A stretch of 64,000 nucleotides of DNA from Branchiostoma floridae (Eukaryota; Chordata; Leptocardii; Amphioxiformes; Branchiostomatidae): positions 16,954,294 through 17,018,293 of the forward strand of contig NC_049995.1 of the NCBI RefSeq assembly GCF_000003815.2, in the 5' to 3' direction. A program made the position numbers and the translations under genes. This document shows positions 24,940 to 33,900 of the stretch, piece after piece; position 1 is the stretch's first letter; every line of letters starts with the position of its first letter. The notes beneath the pieces were generated by a model. That model was not told where the DNA came from, did not search any database, and saw only the letters and a program-made list of their open reading frames with translations.

Positions 24940-25261
24940 GATACGTTGATGTATTCTCTCTAACTCACACACTCAATCATTCACTCAACCACTCTCACAC
25001 TGACTGACTCACTCACTCACTCACTTTCATTCACTCATTCACTCGATCGTTCACTCCCCTCTCACTCAATCACTCTCAATAATTCACTCAAGCTCCCACT
25101 CACTCTCGCTCACCCAACCACGCACACACATTTACTCACTCTCTTAATTATAATCAATCCTCTTTAACCAATATTGCGGTTGTGCTCTAAATCCTACAAA
25201 GGCATTGCAATCTATAGTGATGACGGTTTTGTTTCTCTTTTTCTTTTCAGGACGAGGATAA
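19852..25261 (+). CDS. gene A: type II membrane collagen with Apple/PAN head (605 aa)
   Basis: Six-exon model: 19852-20275, 21795-21931, 22281-22434, 22558-23403, 24626-24871, 25251-25261. The joined coding length is 1818 nt, an uninterrupted 605-residue frame. Order: proline-rich cytoplasmic tail (1-141), transmembrane segment (about 165-184), 51-residue coiled-coil neck, interrupted Gly-X-Y collagen (239-520), six-cysteine Apple/PAN head (521-602), and Gly-Arg-Gly. The lack of a signal peptide and the N-proximal membrane span imply type II topology, as in MARCO, SR-A or collectin-12. The likely role is a trimeric pattern-recognition or adhesion receptor (inference). The start was chosen because this ATG aligns with ATGs in B and C and has A at -3. 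Exon 3 ends at a GC donor. A 100-N gap lies in intron 1, so a missing exon there cannot be excluded. Confidence 0.8.
20626..20725. other. assembly gap (100 N)
   Basis: Exactly 100 N bases, a common placeholder for a gap of unknown size, lie inside intron 1 of gene A. Confidence 0.99.
21060..21778. repeat. dispersed repeat in intron 1 of gene A
   Basis: Two related halves start near 21071 and 21367, with 'gttatcctct' and 'gaccatagcatgt' in both. They end in a (CACAGACA)n tract and a short hairpin CCTCCAT...ATGGAGG at 21757-21775. The repeat ends about 16 bp before the exon 2 acceptor. The B and C introns lack it, so it is an A-specific insertion. Confidence 0.55.
21795..21931 (+). CDS. gene A exon 2: transmembrane exon
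   Basis: Acceptor 'tctaacag', then [20 protein letters not shown] and a hydrophobic [20 protein letters not shown] (residues about 165-184), ending INKK at a phase-0 donor AAG|gtaaac. Arg-rich residues precede the span, consistent with a cytoplasmic N-terminus. The matching exons are 29319-29467 (B) and 39129-39274 (C). Confidence 0.85.
22281..22434 (+). CDS. gene A exon 3: coiled-coil neck, GC donor
   Basis: Starts [20 protein letters not shown] and ends [10 protein letters not shown]. Leucine/isoleucine heptads suggest a trimerising neck. It has one fewer 17-residue 'LKRDLxxISQLS' module than B and C (51 nt shorter). It contains an NQS glycosylation sequon. The donor is CCAG|gcaagt; only this GC splice site keeps the following collagen exon in frame. 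Confidence 0.85.
22558..23403 (+). CDS. gene A exon 4: collagen-like repeat
   Basis: 282 codons. About 12 units of 17-20 residues with consensus [20 protein letters not shown], followed by a non-repeated Gly-X-Y tail ([16 protein letters not shown]...) and a [12 protein letters not shown] linker. Every unit contains GPV-SV-G, a four-residue spacing between glycines that interrupts the triplet pattern. Acceptor 'tttactcag', donor GCA-G|gtgagg, phases 1 and 1. Confidence 0.85.
24185..24622 (-). pseudogene. LINE reverse-transcriptase C-terminal fragment, A copy
   Basis: On the minus strand the frame reads [20 protein letters not shown] then [17 protein letters not shown], the typical last segment of non-LTR reverse transcriptases, then [17 protein letters not shown]. 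An (AAAT)n-like tail lies at 24189-24225. The 5'-truncated end abuts the Apple exon acceptor. The same insertion is in gene B (32105-32436) and absent from gene C. Confidence 0.75.
24626..24871 (+). CDS. gene A exon 5: Apple/PAN head
   Basis: 82 codons, phases 1 and 1. Six cysteines in the order [28 protein letters not shown] match the PAN/Apple pattern (D-V-x-L...C...C...P-x-C-x-x-F...C...C). It is followed by [20 protein letters not shown]. Compared with B, it lacks the WDN of '[11 protein letters not shown]' (here [11 protein letters not shown]), and it has an NRT sequon where B has NRK. Donor ACA-G|gtatgt. Confidence 0.85.
24896..24932. repeat. (TA)n microsatellite in intron 5 of gene A
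   Basis: About 16 TA dinucleotides. The aligned B intron (32709-32720) has only a few, so this is a recent length change. Confidence 0.8.
24961..25150. repeat. CACT-type microsatellite, intron 5 of gene A
   Basis: Irregular 'actcactcac/attcactca' tract. Equivalent tracts lie in intron 5 of B (32750-32945) and C (41005-41365), marking the intron as homologous in all three genes. Confidence 0.75.
25251..25261 (+). CDS. gene A exon 6: terminal micro-exon
   Basis: Acceptor 'tttcttttcag', then GA CGA GGA TAA: Gly-Arg-Gly-stop after completing the split codon. The same structure occurs in B (33496-33506), and in C (41451-41461) as Ala-Gln-Gly-stop. The conservation of this tiny exon supports the models. 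Confidence 0.75.
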
Positions 25262-25371
25262 GAGGATTGAGTCACCACTACTCATCCCTTCTCTGCCATT
25301 TGCTGTAAAACACCTCACAATTAACTACAACTGGACGGCTGATTTTTTTTTTCTATTTCCTTTTGTACAGA

Positions 25372-25665
25372 CGAGGACAATGTGGCACTGCACTCAAGTT
25401 TTGTAACTTATATTAACAGTCTAAGTGCCACATACACGGTACAGACAGAAGGTAAAGGTAGTCTTTTACCTCCCCTTACCTCCCCGACCGAAGTCAGGTA
25501 CCCATGTTTACACCTGGGTCAAGTGAGGAAGGTCGTGTAAAGTGCCTTTTCCAAGGGCACAACGTCGAGGGCACGTTGGGGATCGAACTCAGGACCTCTA
25601 GATTCCGACCCGAGCTCTACCAGTTACGCCACGGCTGACGCGGCTGCAGTTACGTCAGCCATTAG
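25372..25665 (-). mobile_element. tRNA-derived SINE in the 3' region of gene A
   Basis: On the minus strand the head has an A box (TGGCGTAACTGG, complement of 25620-25631) and a B box (GAGTTCGATCC, complement of 25580-25590). Its body runs to 25372. The same insertion sits after the stop codon of gene B (33614-33900). The aligned 3' region of gene C (41470-41620) lacks it. Confidence 0.7.
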
Positions 25666-27163
25666 GCGGTTTTCTCCCTGTTATCCCGATCTAGTCGGGC
25701 TAGAATAAAACTTTATGAACAGATTATGAATAGGAATCACACCGCTTTGATGAAGCGATACATTAACAGAAAAACACCTACTCACGGCCGTCAGCAGCAG
25801 AAATACGACTGTAGAATTTTGAAAAACTTTTAGCAATCATGTAGAAAATTTAAACGTTGCTGCCATGATGTTGTCTTTTATCGGGAATACGTTTGTTAAA
25901 TACGCGGAGTGATGTTGTTTTGGGAAGTGCTTTCAAATCTTTTCTTCACACAATATCTATTCCAGAGAAAAAAAATTATGAATGGCCACTGGCTCCAGTT
26001 TCTACAGCACTCTTCTTCACTATTTAGAAAACGTAGAATATTGAATGTGTAAGATGTTAACAGATTTCAATTTCATTTAGAAATTCTTTGCCAAAATGAC
26101 AATAAGATACAAATACATCAATCTCCATTGCCGCTTTGGTGAGTGAGTGATTGCCGCTTTGTAACAGAACAAAATAGAATTATCAACAGTAGGGCTGAGT
26201 AAAAAGGGCTGACGTCAGAGTTGCGTTGCGCAGTACAGTGCCCAAAATGGGAAGACGATTTGGGTAAAATCCTTGAAAATCCTTTTTTTCCTTGAAAATT
26301 TTGGCCCAATCTGGACACTTTTTCAGTTAGAAGGGACAGGTAGGGCCTACACTTTCCTGTTTGGGTCAAGATTTGTTCAGTTTAGCAGTTTAGCTGGTGT
26401 CAGGACAGGTTTGAGTTATAGGGTGCTACCGGTTGTATCAGGAGGGAACAGGGGTCAAAGGTGAGGTTTCTTTCATAGAGTGAGCTTTTCTCGGAGAATG
26501 AGGCGAACAACCCCCTGTTTTCTTTGAATGTCTATAAACAAGACCCAAGTGACTTTCTGGTGGAGAAGAATTATTAAGATTGAAATATGGGTTAGTAGTT
26601 TTTTAAGCCTTCATTCATTGTATCATAACATGCTTGCCAATGGACAGCCCTAACTTCGATGTCTGACCTAGAGGACAACGATTGGGCAAATGCCAGCAGA
26701 GACATGTCAAAGGGCCTAGGCCTGTTACGATGCTTAAGACAATGTGAGGTGTGCCAAATATAAGGGGGAAGCATACTTACAGGGGGTGAAGTTCACACAA
26801 TTTTTACCACCTGCTGAGTGAGTTCCTTACTTCGAATTCACCTCAGGTCAATTCGCACTGTTTTCCTCGGGAGTCCCGTTATGGGGCAGCTAGAAGTAAA
26901 ACTAAGAGACATGAACTGTCATTTGCGCCTCGCTCTATAATATTGCTGTACTATTTAAATTTAGATTCCAGTTCTTTGTACTTAATCAGTAATGATTGTT
27001 AATTTCATCATAAAAATATTTTATCTGATCGTTGTTGAAATTTAAAAGGTGTATTTATGCATCAATGTTAAACTTCATTAATCATGGAACTTTTATCATT
27101 TTCAAGCGATTCTGTGGCTGATGGCGCAATTGATGTTTGACATCGCATGCCAAAACAATCGGA

Positions 27164-27169
27164 AATAAA
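27164..27169 (+). promoter_or_regulatory. candidate polyadenylation signal, gene A
   Basis: AATAAA about 1.9 kb after the stop, conserved at 35411 in the B copy. A nearer AATAAA at 25704-25709 in A is AGTAAA in B, so the distal one is the better conserved candidate. Transcript data would be needed to decide. Confidence 0.3.
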
Positions 27170-27236
27170 GCAAAATCAGAATCTGAATCTGACCTGGCAA
27201 TTGTTTTTCATACCGTGGAATGAGAGTTTTCATTGA

Positions 27237-27572
27237 CCTGTGCCCGATGGCGACTTTTCAGTCGACTGACTCATTCCTTAGTGATTTGGATGGGTAATTT
27301 TCTAATGGGTTTGTTAATGATTTACGACATCTTTAAGCTGCTGAAAGACAACTTAAAAAACCGGCAAATACGGATCTATCCGAACCTACGTAAAGACCAC
27401 GTAACGCCAATCTTTACGAACTCGTATAAGATGTGTATAGATCCGTAAAGATGGAAAATACGTCAACATTAAACATAGTTTAAGCATGCTTAAATACCGT
27501 TTTTCGTGCCGTGAACCCGATGGCGACTTTTCAGTCGACTGACTCATTCCTTGGTGATTTGGATGGGTAAAG
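27237..27572. repeat. direct duplication upstream of gene B with AP-1/palindrome motif
   Basis: 'gatggcgacttttcagtcga' followed by 'ctgactcattcc' and 'gatttggatgggtaa' occurs at 27245-27296 and 27518-27570. Each copy contains the perfect 12-bp palindrome TCAGTCGACTGA overlapping TGACTCA (27267-27273 and 27540-27546). The C flank has a single copy (35518), with one mismatch in the palindrome. Confidence 0.6.
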
Positions 27573-28119
27573 GTCACAGTGAATAAGCTGCTCATGGCTT
27601 TCCTAGAAACCAGGTCTACATCGTTCTCCGTTTATAAATTTTATATATCGCTAGCTCCTACCATGGGTATCACAGTAAAAAGAAGACCATATCATGTCTT
27701 GATACCAAAACCAAAGGGTTTGCTGCAGTGCGATGTTCATAAATCAGGGACCCAAATTGACCTTGACCTTCGACTTCCAATCACTTGTATAACTAGGCAG
27801 CTGCAGTTCCATCAGATGTCGCTAGGAAGCCGTTCTCCCCATGTTATCAGAAACTTGTCAGTATATGCGATGAAGTAGCAATCCCCCACCTTGATGAAAA
27901 CGTTCAGAAACAAACATACGGCAACGTAGTAGTACCCAGTGCCAAACAACAGTAAAAATGTTCATATAAGAAATTGTCCTATCTTAGACACCTCTCTCCA
28001 AGGCTTACAAAGTACTTGTTCGCATCTTTGTGTTAAAAATGAAGCAAAAGGCATTTGTTTACCTGAGAAAAGTTTGCAGTGCGTGGGCTAACGTTTCATC
28101 TTGAAGATTTGTCTGCGCT

Positions 28120-28200
28120 TGCAAAAACAAAACGCCATTAGACTTGCGTCATACCATCTGATCCTTCCATATAAGGGCAAGCGTTTCAGCGCATCCCCAG
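28120..28200 (+). promoter_or_regulatory. promoter core of gene B
   Basis: TTGCGTCAT, then CCATATAAGG (28167-28176), a perfect CArG pattern with embedded TATA, 122 bp upstream of the ATG at 28289. It is almost identical in C (36145-36154). The E-box CAGCTG of gene A is CATCTG here. Confidence 0.5.
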
Positions 28201-28288
28201 ACAAATTGCGATATAATATTCCATATTCATGCGTCTTGACTTTGCCTCTTGTCTACTGCGCACTCCCTGCTTGTCACACTACAACAAA

Positions 28289-28703
28289 ATGCGAAAGCAA
28301 GCAGAGCCCCTCCGGACCCCTTCCTCCGGACCTCGCAGTGGTCAAACCAGCGGGCCGTCGCCCAAACCCCCTCCTGTCCATTGGCCCAAAGGCGCTTCTG
28401 GCCAGCGGCAACAGGCCCAAGGAACTTCAGACACGTACGAAGAAGCAGAGAGAGTGTACTACATAATCAAGGATGAAGATCTGCCGCCGTCTTTACGTGT
28501 GTTGCAGCGACAGTATAAGTTACCTCAGGGGGAGGTGGAAAGCAGTGGGCCGCCACCCCAACCCCCTCCTGTTCCTGTCCATCAGAGTGGTTCCCGCGGG
28601 CGTGTCCGCCATGGCAACGGCGATGCTGACGACCAAGAAACGTCTTCACACACGTACGAAGAAGCCGAGCCGGTGAAACGTTATGCTGCGTACGCGTCTG
28701 AAG
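28289..28703 (+). CDS. gene B exon 1: cytoplasmic tail
   Basis: Residues 1-138. Proline motifs PKPPPVHWP and [12 protein letters not shown]. Tyrosine modules [20 protein letters not shown] (48-67) and [11 protein letters not shown] (121-131). Y57 is in YYII (YxxI), followed by the acidic KDEDL. The N-terminal module MRKQAEPLR lacks the tyrosine seen in A. Donor GAA-G|gtagcc, phase 1. Confidence 0.8.
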
Positions 28704-31700
28704 GTAGCCGGCTCTTTTCCATTTTGCCTCTTAAGAATACTGCATAGTTTTATTTGTGCAATCATAATTTTTTGAAAGAAAATGTATGTATGTCTTATAC
28801 AAGCACGTATATGTATGTATGTATGTCTTATATAATCTAACACTAAATTCATGGGTGCGCATTGATTTTCGCATGTTGTACCCCCCCCCCCCCCCTTCAT
28901 GGTTTATTATGATCATTGTTTGTTTGTTCGTCATCGGTTGTAAAGAATGTATTTCTGTCGGAGGCTGAATCAAGTTAACTATTTTTATTAATAAATATTC
29001 ATGAAACTTTACTGATTCATTGATACATCCAAACCATCTTAATGATTGTATAATTTTGATTTTACATATACTAAGGGGACATATTTTACAAATTCTATGC
29101 GTACAAAAACATAATGTCATGAAAATATCTCAACAAATTAGATTTGGATACTTAAATGTTTTACTTCGGCTAACATTTGAGTTCACAGATTTCGGAGAAG
29201 GTACATTTTTTCGAAGCGACTAATTAGTTCTTAACCCTTTTAATAACGACGCTGTTCTACAAAAAGGAGGTTTAATTAAACTTTATAATAACCAGAACCA
29301 AATGATTATTTCTAACAGACCGCGCGTATCAGGGTGGAGCAAGCGACCGCCGTGCTCTCTGTAGCTTCATCCGCTCCCACCAAAGCTGTATGGCCGCCGG
29401 CATTGCTGTGCTGCTAAGCCTGGTCGCCGTGGGAATTTCCCCTCTGACATTCATTATATATAAGAAGGTGAACATCCAAAACTCTTTGCTGATCAAAAGT
29501 TTCCCTTCCCTTTGTTAATAAGTAAATACAAAAATGTATCTAGATTCGTGAAATATCTTCTGTAGTTCATGTTATTTTGAACTATTTTTAAAAATACTGA
29601 ACGGTTTTTAGGAAATATCGGAACTGACCATCACTTTTGACGCCATGAAACGAGACCTGGCTGACTTATCCCGACTGTCCGCCACTGTTGACGTCTTGAA
29701 ACGCGACTTGGATGACATATCTCAACTGTCGACTGCCTTGAAGCGGGATCTTGACAAAAAGCGAAACCAAAGTACAACCTTGGAGAAGCGCCTTCACGAG
29801 ATGGTCAAGAAGCCAGGCAAGTTAGAAAAGTTATTGAATTCAAAAGAATTGACACAATTTATTTTTTACTTACTTTGGCATACTTTTTTTTTTCAATAGA
29901 CCTTTATGAATTAATGTGTATTTTTCTTTACCCAGGGCCACCTGGACTTACGGGAGAAAAGGAAGCCATGGGGCCAGCTGGTCCTGTGTCTGTCGGACCT
30001 CCTGGACCTCCGGGAGAAAAGGGAGCCATGGGGCCAGCTGGCCCTGTGTCTGTCGGGCCTCCTGGACCTCCGGGAGAAAAGGGAGCCATGGGGCCAGCTG
30101 GCCCTGTGTCTGTCGGGCCTCCTGGACCTCCGGGAGAAAAGGGAGCCATGGGGCCAGCTGGCCCTGTGTCTGACGGGCCCCCTAGGCCTGGAACTCCTGG
30201 AGAAAAGGGGGCCATGGAGCCGGCTGGCCCTGTGTCTGTCGGGCCTCCTGGACCTGCGGGTGAAAAGGGAGACATGGGGCCGGCTGGTCCTGTGTCTGTC
30301 GGACCTCCTGGAGAAAAGAGAGCCATGGGGTCGGCTGGTCCTGTGTCTGTCGGGCCTCCAGGAGAAAAGAGAGCCATGGGGTCGGCTGATCCTGTGTCTG
30401 CCGGGCCTCCAGGAGAAAAGAGAGCCATGGGTCCGGCTGATCCTGTGTCTGCCGGGCCTCCAAAAGAAAAGAGAGCCATGGGGTCGGCTGGCCCTGTGTC
30501 TGCCGGGCCTCCAGGAGAAAAGAGAGCCATAGGGTCGGCTGGTCCTGTGTCTGCCGGGCCTCCAGGAGAAAAGAAAGCCATGGGTCCGGCTGGTCCTGTG
30601 TCTGTCGGACCTCCTAGTCCTCAAGGAGAAAAGGGAGCCATGGGGCCGGCTGGCCCTGTGTCTGCCGGGCCTCCAGGAGAAAAGAGAGCCATAGGGTCGG
30701 CTGATCCTGTGTCTGTCGGTCCTCCAGGAGAAAAGAAAGCCATGGGTCCGGCTGGTCCTGTGTCTGTCGGACCTCCTAGTCCTCAAGGAGAAAAGGGAGC
30801 CATGGGGCCGGCTGGCCCTGTGTCTATCGGGCCTCCTAGTCCTCAAGGAGAAAAGGGAGCCATGGGGCCGGCTGGCCCTGTGTCTGCCGGGCCTCCAGGA
30901 GAAAAGAGAGCCATAGGGTTGGCTGATCCTGTGTCTGTCGGTCCTCCAGGAGAAAAGAAAGCCATGGGTCCGGCTGGTCCTGTGTCTGTCGGACCTCCTA
31001 GTCCTCAAGGAGAAAAGGGAGCCATGGGGCCGGCTGGCCCTGTGTCTATCGGGCCTCCTAGTCCTCAAGGAGAAAAGGGAGCCATGGGGCCGGCTGGCCC
31101 TGTGTCTATCGGGCCTCCTAGTCCTCAAGGAGAAAGGGGAGCCACGGGGCCTGTGGAAAAGAACGGGCCGCCCGGACCAGTTGGGCCCCGAGGGCTGAAG
31201 GGGCCCGTCAAGCCGCCCGATCCAACAGTGATGGCCAACTCTCCAAGCCCTGCCGGACCGGCTGAACATGCAGGTGAGGAACTTATTCTGTAACCTGCAG
31301 AAAGCTACATGTATATCATCTGTTATTCCTCGACTCTCGGTTCTGTGACATATTTTGATCTGTTTGTTGAAGACTCGTTTTTGGCGACGCCTCAGGTGTT
31401 AGCCTAATAATGTTATATGATTGTTGGATAGGCAAAAATTCCCGGAATTCTACAGCAATTTTTCCGCGCCTGCGTAGTTGTATCATCCCGTGGTAGCTAG
31501 GGAATAACTTAGGTAGGGGTTGACGAATCACCATGATATTTGGATTGTAGAGAGCTTTGAAGATGCCTTACACGTCTAAAGACTAATCATGCAAATCAGG
31601 GGCATATTTGTATAATTGATAAGGACAGGTTATAAATTCACTGCATTTCATAAAAGGATGCTAAAACATATGAAATATGTAACCGAAAAAGAGAGAAAGA

Positions 31701-33506
31701 TCTGCCGAAATGTGTAGTATTTGTCCGATTGCCCCCCTCCCCCCAAAATCTCGGCATTCTACAGCAATTCGCCCGCGCGTGCGCAATTGCACCATTCCTT
31801 TGAAAATGAAGTCGGTAAGAGATCGAAGGATCGTCGTGATTTTTTATATTAAGATATCTTCAGAGATGTCTTCCGTAATCAAGAACCATCAATGCAAACC
31901 TTGCGCTAACTTGCATTATGAGGATTTGCATAATCAATGAGAAACATTTACAATAGGCCACACGTCACACAGAAGAGACTGCTTTTTTGTTTAATCCGTT
32001 TCACGGAGGCATTTTTGCACATCATGTCAAGCTGCTCAAGTGAGTGTTATCTTGAAAAGTCGGTTCATGTTACGTACATGCAATAATTCATTTCCAACTC
32101 TTCGCAGATCATTGTTTGTTTATTTATTTATTTCATTTATTTCATACATACAATACAATACAATATTTACATAATACAACAAAAGCAAAACCACTCATAT
32201 CCATTTCCGTTCCAAGTCGTTAAGGGGATGGCGGTCAGAGGTCACACAATGGATCTTGCACAATGCTTTGAATGTTTGTGTGGATGGTGCAGTTTTCACT
32301 AGTGGGAGTGCATTCCAGCTTTCCGCACCTCTATATGCAAATGTTCTTTTTCCAGATGCTAGTTTAACTTTCGGAATTCTCAAAGACGGGTTGAAACTAT
32401 GTCTGGTAGTATAAAAATGCTCCCTCTCTCTATCTCTAGACTCGTTCCCAACAGTCGAAGGGTACACCGCTCGTGCAGGAGACTGTCCTGGGAACGACAT
32501 CTGGGACAACTCTGACGTCACACTGCAAGGCTGCGCAGACCGCTGCTCAAAACATCCCGACTGCGTCTCGTTCCTGTTTTATAACAACAGAAAGTGCTAC
32601 CCGAAGACTCAGACATGCAACGAAACGGACAAGAGCAACCGGGACAATGTGTTCTACGACAAAAGTACTACTATCAGTAATACAGGTATGTTATCGATTT
32701 GTTCGTATCATATATATTTATATGATACGTTGATATATTCTCTCTAACTCACACACTCAATCATTCACTCAACCACTCTCACACTGACTGACTGACTGAC
32801 TCACTCACTCAAAAACTCTCACTCACTCACTTTCATTCACTCATTCACTCGATCGTTCACTCCCCTCTCACTCAATCACTCTCAATAATTCACTCAAGCT
32901 CTCACTCACTCTCGCCCACCCAACCACGCACACACATTTACTCACTCTCTTAATTATAATCAATCCTCTTTAACCAATATTGCGGTTGTACTCTTAATCC
33001 TACAAAGGCATTGCAATCTATAGTGATGACTAGGGCTGGGTATCGGTACAGCGTACCGGTACAAAACCGGTTTTTCTTGTTGGACCGGTCCAGAAAAACC
33101 GGACCTGAAAAAATTAGGTGGACCGGATGTTGGACCGATTAGAAAATTAACATATTATTTGATCAGGCATTCACACGTTTTAGCGCTTGCAGGTGGAAGA
33201 AAATAACAAGAGTGAAGTAGAGTAGAGTTATATCATTTCTACCAAGTTTTACAGTCAATCGTACATGTGCAGTTAGTGTTGTAGGATTTTAAGAGGCCAG
33301 TGTAAGTCTAATACTCCACCAAACACATTTCTTTGTAGTCAAATGGACCATTGGTATGAGTCATACTGCATCAGGTCCAGGTTCAGGTCCGGACCTGGAC
33401 CTGATCCTCTGGACCTGAACCGGACCTGGACCTGGATTTTCTGTACCGGTACCCAGCCCTAGTGATGACGGTTTTGTTTCTCTTTTTCTTTTCAGGACGA
33501 GGATAA
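28289..33506 (+). CDS. gene B: type II membrane collagen with Apple/PAN head (787 aa)
   Basis: Exons 28289-28703, 29319-29467, 29612-29816, 29936-31273, 32440-32685, 33496-33506; 2364 nt joined, one open frame. The domain order is as in gene A: cytoplasmic tail 1-138, membrane span about 163-186, coiled coil 189-256, collagen 257-702, Apple/PAN 703-784, Gly-Arg-Gly. It has the longest collagen region of the three, with about 21 units and a 222-bp higher-order repeat. An in-frame ATG 60 bp upstream (28229) exists also in C but not in A and has a weaker context, so I chose 28289. The 5' part is nearly identical to gene C and the 3' part to gene A, so B looks like a recombinant. Function is inferred as a trimeric surface receptor. 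Confidence 0.8.
29319..29467 (+). CDS. gene B exon 2: transmembrane exon
   Basis: [20 protein letters not shown] precedes the hydrophobic [20 protein letters not shown] and FIIY. It ends with KK at a phase-0 donor (AAG|gtgaac). Acceptor 'tttctaacag'. Confidence 0.85.
29612..29816 (+). CDS. gene B exon 3: coiled-coil neck, GC donor
   Basis: 68 codons with repeated 'KRDLxDxSxLS' modules: [20 protein letters not shown], then [22 protein letters not shown] sequon. Donor CCAG|gcaagt, the same GC-type site as in A and C. Confidence 0.85.
29936..31273 (+). CDS. gene B exon 4: collagen-like repeat, expanded
   Basis: 446 codons. About 21 units of 17 or 20 residues. The first units are [20 protein letters not shown]. 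Central and later units lose glycines (GEKRAM, GEKKAM, SADPVS, PPSPQ). A four-unit block (17+17+20+20 residues, 222 bp) is repeated, as shown by the two 'GEKRAIGxADPVSV' units 222 bp apart (30688 and 30910). It ends with [20 protein letters not shown] and a [12 protein letters not shown] linker. Phases 1 and 1. Confidence 0.85.
32105..32436 (-). pseudogene. LINE reverse-transcriptase C-terminal fragment, B copy
   Basis: Same insertion as 24185-24622: on the minus strand [20 protein letters not shown], then [18 protein letters not shown]-rich tail on the left at 32110-32145. It is shorter than the A copy in the tail. Confidence 0.75.
32440..32685 (+). CDS. gene B exon 5: Apple/PAN head
   Basis: 82 codons with six cysteines: [41 protein letters not shown]. 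This is the clearest Apple/PAN match in the window. An NET sequon follows the last cysteine. Acceptor 'tatctctag', immediately downstream of the LINE fragment; donor ACA-G|gtatgt. Confidence 0.88.
32750..32945. repeat. CACT-type microsatellite, intron 5 of gene B
   Basis: Homologous to the tracts at 24961-25150 and 41005-41365. Confidence 0.75.
33031..33461. mobile_element. hAT-like element inserted in intron 5 of gene B, exact 8-bp target duplication
   Basis: A 431 bp element begins TAGGGCTGGGTATCGGTAC and ends GTACCGGTACCCAGCCCTA. GTGATGAC is duplicated on both sides (33023-33030 and 33462-33469). The corresponding site in gene A (about 25216-25225) holds a single uninterrupted 'gtgatgacgg', the empty site. 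No transposase is visible. A decayed relative lies at 59452-59815. Confidence 0.85.
33496..33506 (+). CDS. gene B exon 6: terminal micro-exon
   Basis: Gly-Arg-Gly-stop, identical to gene A exon 6. Acceptor 'tttcttttcag'. Confidence 0.75.
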
Positions 33507-33613
33507 GAGGATTGAGTCACCACTACTCATCCCTTCTCTGCCATTTGCTGTAAAACACCTCACAATTAACTACAACTGGACGGCTGAATTTTTTTTCTAT
33601 TTGCCTTTGTACA

Positions 33614-33900
33614 GACGAGGACAATGTGGCACTGCACTCAAGTTTTGTAACTTATATTAACAGTGCCACATACACTGTACAGACAGAAGGTAAAGGTAGT
33701 CTTTTACCTCCCCTTACCTCCCCGACCGAAGTCAGGTACCCATTTTTACACCTGGGTCAAGTGAGGAAGGTCGTGTAAATTGCCTTTTCCAAGGGCACAA
33801 CGTCGAGGGCACGTTGGGGATCGAACTCAGGACCTCTAGATTCCGACCCGAACTCTACCAGTTAAGCCACGGCCGACGCGGCTGCAGTTACGTCAGCCAT
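33614..33900 (-). mobile_element. tRNA-derived SINE in the 3' region of gene B
   Basis: Same insertion as 25372-25665. B-box complement at 33818-33828. Confidence 0.7.

Noticed and set aside
24961-25150. CACT tracts considered as CRISPR-like or regulatory arrays
   Set aside because: Simple tetranucleotide repeats without spacers, in an animal genome.
25372-25540. Possible alternative last exon of gene A ('ttttgtacag|acgaggac...', open for about 55 codons), with a counterpart in B
   Set aside because: The same sequence occurs in reverse at 5105-5345 as the body of a tRNA-derived SINE, so the acceptor-like sequence and frame belong to a repeat.
27579-27878. 99-codon open frame repeated nearly identically at 35557-35856
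   Set aside because: Identity reflects the recent B/C duplication. The equivalent region in the A flank (18730-19260) is broken, and segments like 'gaccttgacctccgac' look repeat-derived.
28229-28288. Upstream in-frame ATG adding MRLDFASCLL... to gene B (and 36207 in C)
   Set aside because: Not present in gene A, weaker start context (T at -3), and the downstream ATG is conserved in all three. It remains possible as an alternative start.
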